A DNA stretch of 14,506 nucleotides from JAABRU01 sp964534335. GTDB taxonomy: Bacteria; Desulfobacterota; Desulfobacteria; Desulfobacterales; Desulfococcaceae. The stretch spans positions 1 through 14,506 of the forward strand of contig CAZHPS010000138.1 of assembly GCA_964534335.1 (NCBI GenBank), given 5' to 3'. Shown here in pieces: positions 12,454 to 14,506 of this stretch (the stretch's first letter is position 1; the number at the start of each line of letters is the position of its first letter). A model generated the notes under the pieces. The model did no database searches. It was not told where the DNA came from and saw only the letters and a program-made list of their open reading frames with translations. The translations under genes were made by a program, and so were the position numbers.

Positions 12454-13207
12454 AACAAAACAACACCAGAGCGCAAATCACTGTGACTGCCCCAAGTGCT
12501 ATCCATTCCCGCTTTCCTGCTGAAAAATCCGGGGGAGTGCGGTTTTCTGAATAAGACCGGGCTTCCATTGCAACAGTCAGGCGATCCGCATCCTCAAACA
12601 TCCTTCGCAAAAAGGGAATGGCAAATTTCTTCAGCCGGTACAGGGGATTTTTCCGCAGTTCAATTCCTCTGGCACGCTGGGCCTCAGCAGTTTCTTTGGC
12701 CTGACTGAGAATCAGAGGAATGAAGCGGATGAGCAGACTCAGCATAATTCCGGCTCTTTTTTCCGGAATCAGGGGAACCGGTTTGAGCAGCCACTCTGCT
12801 GCACCCCGGATTTCTGATGACCGGGTGGTGCAGACAAAACACAGTCCCAGCAGAACTACAGAGAGCAGCCGCCAGCAGATCAGAATTCCTTCATAAGTTC
12901 CTTCTTTTGTGACAGAAAATTTCCACCATTGAAAAATGGTTTCACCGGGTATGAAAATCGCTCTGGCAAGAAAGACAAAAAAAAGCAGAAGAAAAAAGTA
13001 GCGCATTTCTTTTATCAGAGAAACAAAAGAGATGCGGATGTGAAGCAGAGAAAGAATCAGAATAACGGTGAACATGGCAAGTCCCTGAAAACGGGCATGA
13101 AGAATGCTCAGACTCAGGAGCATGAGACATATCAGTTTGAACCGGGAATCCAGTTTGTGAAATGCTGACTTGCCCGGTCGGAATGCAAATTCACTCAGTT
13201 CAGCCAT
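12452..13207 (-). CDS. ecfT: Energy-coupling factor transporter transmembrane protein (EcfT/CbiQ family)
   Basis: This encodes 251 residues. Several membrane helices are visible (about 24-36, 43-58, 68-88, 108-126, 153-168 and 234-250). The cytoplasmic coupling region carries the two characteristic Ala-Arg motifs, AQRARGIE (176-183) and EARSY (215-219), that dock on the ATPases. EcfT links ATP hydrolysis to a substrate-binding S protein for uptake of a vitamin or of cobalt/nickel ions. It overlaps the ATPase gene by 13 bases, with its ATG at 13207 inside that gene, so the two are translationally coupled. No S component (BioY, CbiM or similar) is in the window, so the substrate cannot be told. 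Confidence 0.88.
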   Translation of the reverse strand: MAELSEFAFRPGKSAFHKLDSRFKLICLMLLSLSILHARFQGLAMFTVILILSLLHIRISFVSLIKEMRYFFLLLFFVFLARAIFIPGETIFQWWKFSVTKEGTYEGILICWRLLSVVLLGLCFVCTTRSSEIRGAAEWLLKPVPLIPEKRAGIMLSLLIRFIPLILSQAKETAEAQRARGIELRKNPLYRLKKFAIPFLRRMFEDADRLTVAMEARSYSENRTPPDFSAGKREWIALGAVTVICALVLFC

Positions 13208-13944
13208 GAGGTCAGTTTCAGTCCCTGCCGGGAGGCAAAAGGTTCCCGCACACCAAAAACATCACAGCCTTTGACAGCGGTTTCCGGTGCGCCGTCCCGC
13301 ACAATCTTTCCTTTTTGCATAACAACCAGACGGTTGGCATGGGACAGCACTTTTTCCAAATCATGGGTGGTAAGCAAAATGGTATGTCCTTTGTGATGGA
13401 GTCTGAGAATCTGCTCCAGCACCTGACGCACACCCGGATAATCCAGATTGGAAAAAGGTTCATCAAAAATGAAGATTTCCGACTGCATGGCAAGGATACC
13501 TGCAATGGCAACGCGGCGTTTTTCCCCGCCTGACAAAAGATAAGGACGGCGATCCGCAAATCCCTTCAGTCCCACAGATTCCAGTGCGGTTTCCACTCGC
13601 CGCCTGACTTCGGCACGTTCCAGACAGAGATTTTCCGGCCCGAATGCCACATCATCATATACAGTTTCGCCCACTATCTGGCTGTCAGCGTCCTGAAAAA
13701 CCATGCCCACTTTTTGCCGCGCCCGTATGGGATTTTCAGCAACAGAAATGCCATCCACAATCACACTGCCCTGATATGGCATCAGTAACCCATTGAGATG
13801 ACGCAGAAAAGTGGTTTTGCCGCAGCCGTTGGCTCCGGCAATGATTACAAATTCACCTTTCTGCACACAAAGACTGATGCCGTCAATGCCAAAGGTTCCG
13901 TCTGAAAAACGGTGACGAAGATTTTCGGTTTTGAGAATTTCCAT
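13195..13944 (-). CDS. ecfA: Energy-coupling factor transporter ATP-binding protein (EcfA/CbiO family)
   Basis: This encodes 249 residues. Walker A is GANGCGKTT (37-45). The Q-loop VFQDADSQIVGETVYDDVAFGPENL (82-106) is diagnostic of ECF ATPases. The signature is LSGGEKRR (137-144), Walker B IFIFDEP (157-163), the D-loop SNLD and the H-loop TTHD (192-195). A single ATPase gene with one EcfT resembles the bioMN or cbiQO arrangement, where a homodimer drives import. The ATG at 13944 has no clear ribosome-binding site (CATCACCCT precedes it). A promoter-like pair lies at 14004-14031 and an integron attC directly beyond, in the same orientation. Confidence 0.9.
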   Translation of the reverse strand: MEILKTENLRHRFSDGTFGIDGISLCVQKGEFVIIAGANGCGKTTFLRHLNGLLMPYQGSVIVDGISVAENPIRARQKVGMVFQDADSQIVGETVYDDVAFGPENLCLERAEVRRRVETALESVGLKGFADRRPYLLSGGEKRRVAIAGILAMQSEIFIFDEPFSNLDYPGVRQVLEQILRLHHKGHTILLTTHDLEKVLSHANRLVVMQKGKIVRDGAPETAVKGCDVFGVREPFASRQGLKLTSWLN

Positions 13945-14003
13945 AGGGTGATGAGAGATACGGATAGCTGCGGACTGGAAACCTTCCGATTTTTGGGAAG
14001 ATG

Positions 14004-14031
14004 AATATCACTGCTGATTTTTTTAAGTCAA
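14004..14031 (-). promoter_or_regulatory. Putative promoter of the ECF operon
   Basis: On the minus strand TTGACT (14031-14026) and GATATT (14009-14004) are 16 bases apart, with a start expected near 13997. The -35 box lies 20 bases from the attC edge. Confidence 0.45.
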
Positions 14032-14050
14032 TCAATTTTTTGAAGATGAA

Positions 14051-14113
14051 GGCTAACAACAAGCTAAGCGGCGGCGGGCTTTGCCTGCCGTCCGCTTGAC
14101 CACTTGGTTAGGC
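14051..14113 (-). other. Integron attC recombination site (63 bp)
   Basis: Read on the minus strand: R'' GCCTAAC (14113-14107), a spacer, L'' with GGTCAAGCGG, a GC stem CGGCAGGC/GCCCGCCG around AAA, L' CCGCTTAGCT, a spacer, and R' GTTAGCC (14057-14051). This reproduces the order and key motifs (TCAAGC in L'', GCTTA in L') of known attC sites. R'' fits RYYYAAC fully, and R' fits GTTRRRY except one base. L'' has unpaired bases relative to L', as expected. The ORF to the right ends with its TAA inside R'', the normal cassette arrangement. No integrase gene and no second attC were seen in the window. Confidence 0.85.
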
Positions 14114-14292
14114 AGTTCCTGAGTTTGTGCCAAAATCAGGATGTTCTTCCAATTTTTTTAGTATCTTTGAAATTATCTCATATGCTTTTTGAGGTGTAAT
14201 GGCTGGCGGTTTACCCTCTGTGCAATTTTAAGACAATCACATATCACCTGATAAGAATCCCATATTTGCCCAAGAGGATTTTCAGAACTCAT
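14108..14292 (-). pseudogene. Frameshifted small cassette ORF ending in attC
   Basis: From the ATG at 14292 (GGAGG seven bases upstream) the frame reads MSSENPLGQIWDSYQVICDC, then LKIA. Continuation as protein-like sequence requires a shift into another frame, reading EGKPPAITPQKAYEIISKIL, then KKLEEHPDFGTNSGTA and the TAA at 14110-14108. The shift point lies around 14210-14230. The length of 185 bases is not a multiple of three. The joined product would be about 60 residues, helical and of unknown function. Its ATG overlaps the end of the preceding ORF (ATGAGTTCTGA), as in a toxin-antitoxin-like pair, but I cannot name a family. AT-rich composition contrasts with the rest of the window. Confidence 0.55.
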
Positions 14293-14476
14293 AATCCGAT
14301 ACCTCCGACAATAAATCAAAGAATAACTCTTTGTTTAAAGCATGGGCTTTACCAAGTCTTTTATTTTCAATCCAATACCATCCGGCCTTTTCAAAGCCTT
14401 TGTAGATGGAATGACTATTTTTTGATACATCCTGATCGTCATCATTAACTGACTAAAGTTTCTTTACATTAATCAT
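14282..14476 (-). pseudogene. Small cassette ORF interrupted by an in-frame TAG
   Basis: From the ATG at 14476 the frame reads MINVKKL, then TAG (14455-14453), then 56 more residues to the TGA at 14284-14282. The distal part (KGFEKAGWYWIENKRLGKAH, then ALNKELFFDLLSEVSDYEF) looks like genuine protein, and no usable start codon exists between the TAG and that part. The frame is also open leftward to the window edge, so the true start may lie outside. The stop overlaps the next ORF's start by 11 bases. I do not recognise the family. A nonsense mutation or read error is the simplest explanation. Confidence 0.45.
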
Positions 14477-14506
14477 ATCTTGTTTAAATATCAAATTATT
14501 ATATTG

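Noticed and set aside
12449..12456. CACCTAAC resembling an attC R'' box at the end of ecfT
   Set aside because: It is on the wrong strand for the ecfA-ecfT direction, has no partner box, and is explained by the terminus of repeat A3.
14453..14455. TAG in the cassette ORF read as pyrrolysine
   Set aside because: No homologue or Pyl machinery is visible in the window; a nonsense mutation or read error is simpler, and the neighbouring ORF is also broken.

Overview
The window is about 14.5 kb of roughly half-GC chromosomal DNA from a Gram-negative bacterium. The gene set would fit a sulfate-reducing member of the Desulfobacterota (Desulfobacterales): an ScpA/ScpB pair, an RRM protein beside a cold-shock protein, a DUF77 protein, a lipoprotein caspase, an orphan ECF ATPase/permease pair, and many structured intergenic repeats. 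No rRNA or other marker gene is present, so this placement is an inference. The few long protein genes are separated by repeat-filled, non-coding gaps.

Left part (1-3223): a sigma70-like promoter precedes a two-gene envelope operon, a small unrecognised lipoprotein and a caspase-fold (C14/metacaspase-type) lipoprotein. A perfect hairpin and a degenerate repeat follow. Next comes a tight pair: a DUF77/MTH1187 protein and a membrane-anchored retropepsin-like aspartic protease. This pair converges on a minus-strand block across a 14-bp inverted repeat.

Minus-strand block (3223-5166): a YbjQ-fold protein fused to a zinc ribbon and an N-terminal domain, an RRM RNA-binding protein with a clear terminator, and a CspA-family protein.

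Repeat-rich middle (5260-7350): a tandem 16-mer, one copy of repeat family A, two 124-bp copies and one diverged copy of family B, and a lone SsuB/TauB-like ABC ATPase.

Chromosome-segregation block (7353-9344): scpA and scpB, unusually separated by a palindromic repeat (family C). ScpB carries an odd basic tail and is followed by a decayed DUF4351/Rpn-type fragment.

Lipid/polyketide block (9692-12252): a promoter and three overlapping genes: an acyl carrier protein, a ketosynthase with intact Cys-His-His, and a ketosynthase-fold partner that has lost the catalytic residues (chain-length-factor-like). Two more family A copies fill the gap to the convergent ECF genes, and one element edge overlaps the stop codon of each flanking gene.

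Right part (12452-14506): EcfT and EcfA with no S component beside them, preceded by a recognisable integron attC site on the minus strand. The ORF feeding into that attC ends in its R'' box, as in a true gene cassette, but both cassette ORFs are broken. No integron integrase is in the window.

The most unusual content is (i) the isolated attC with a decayed cassette, (ii) the structured repeat families, family A showing compensatory stem changes, and (iii) the compact ACP-KS-KS-like operon. None of these can be called a new system from sequence alone.
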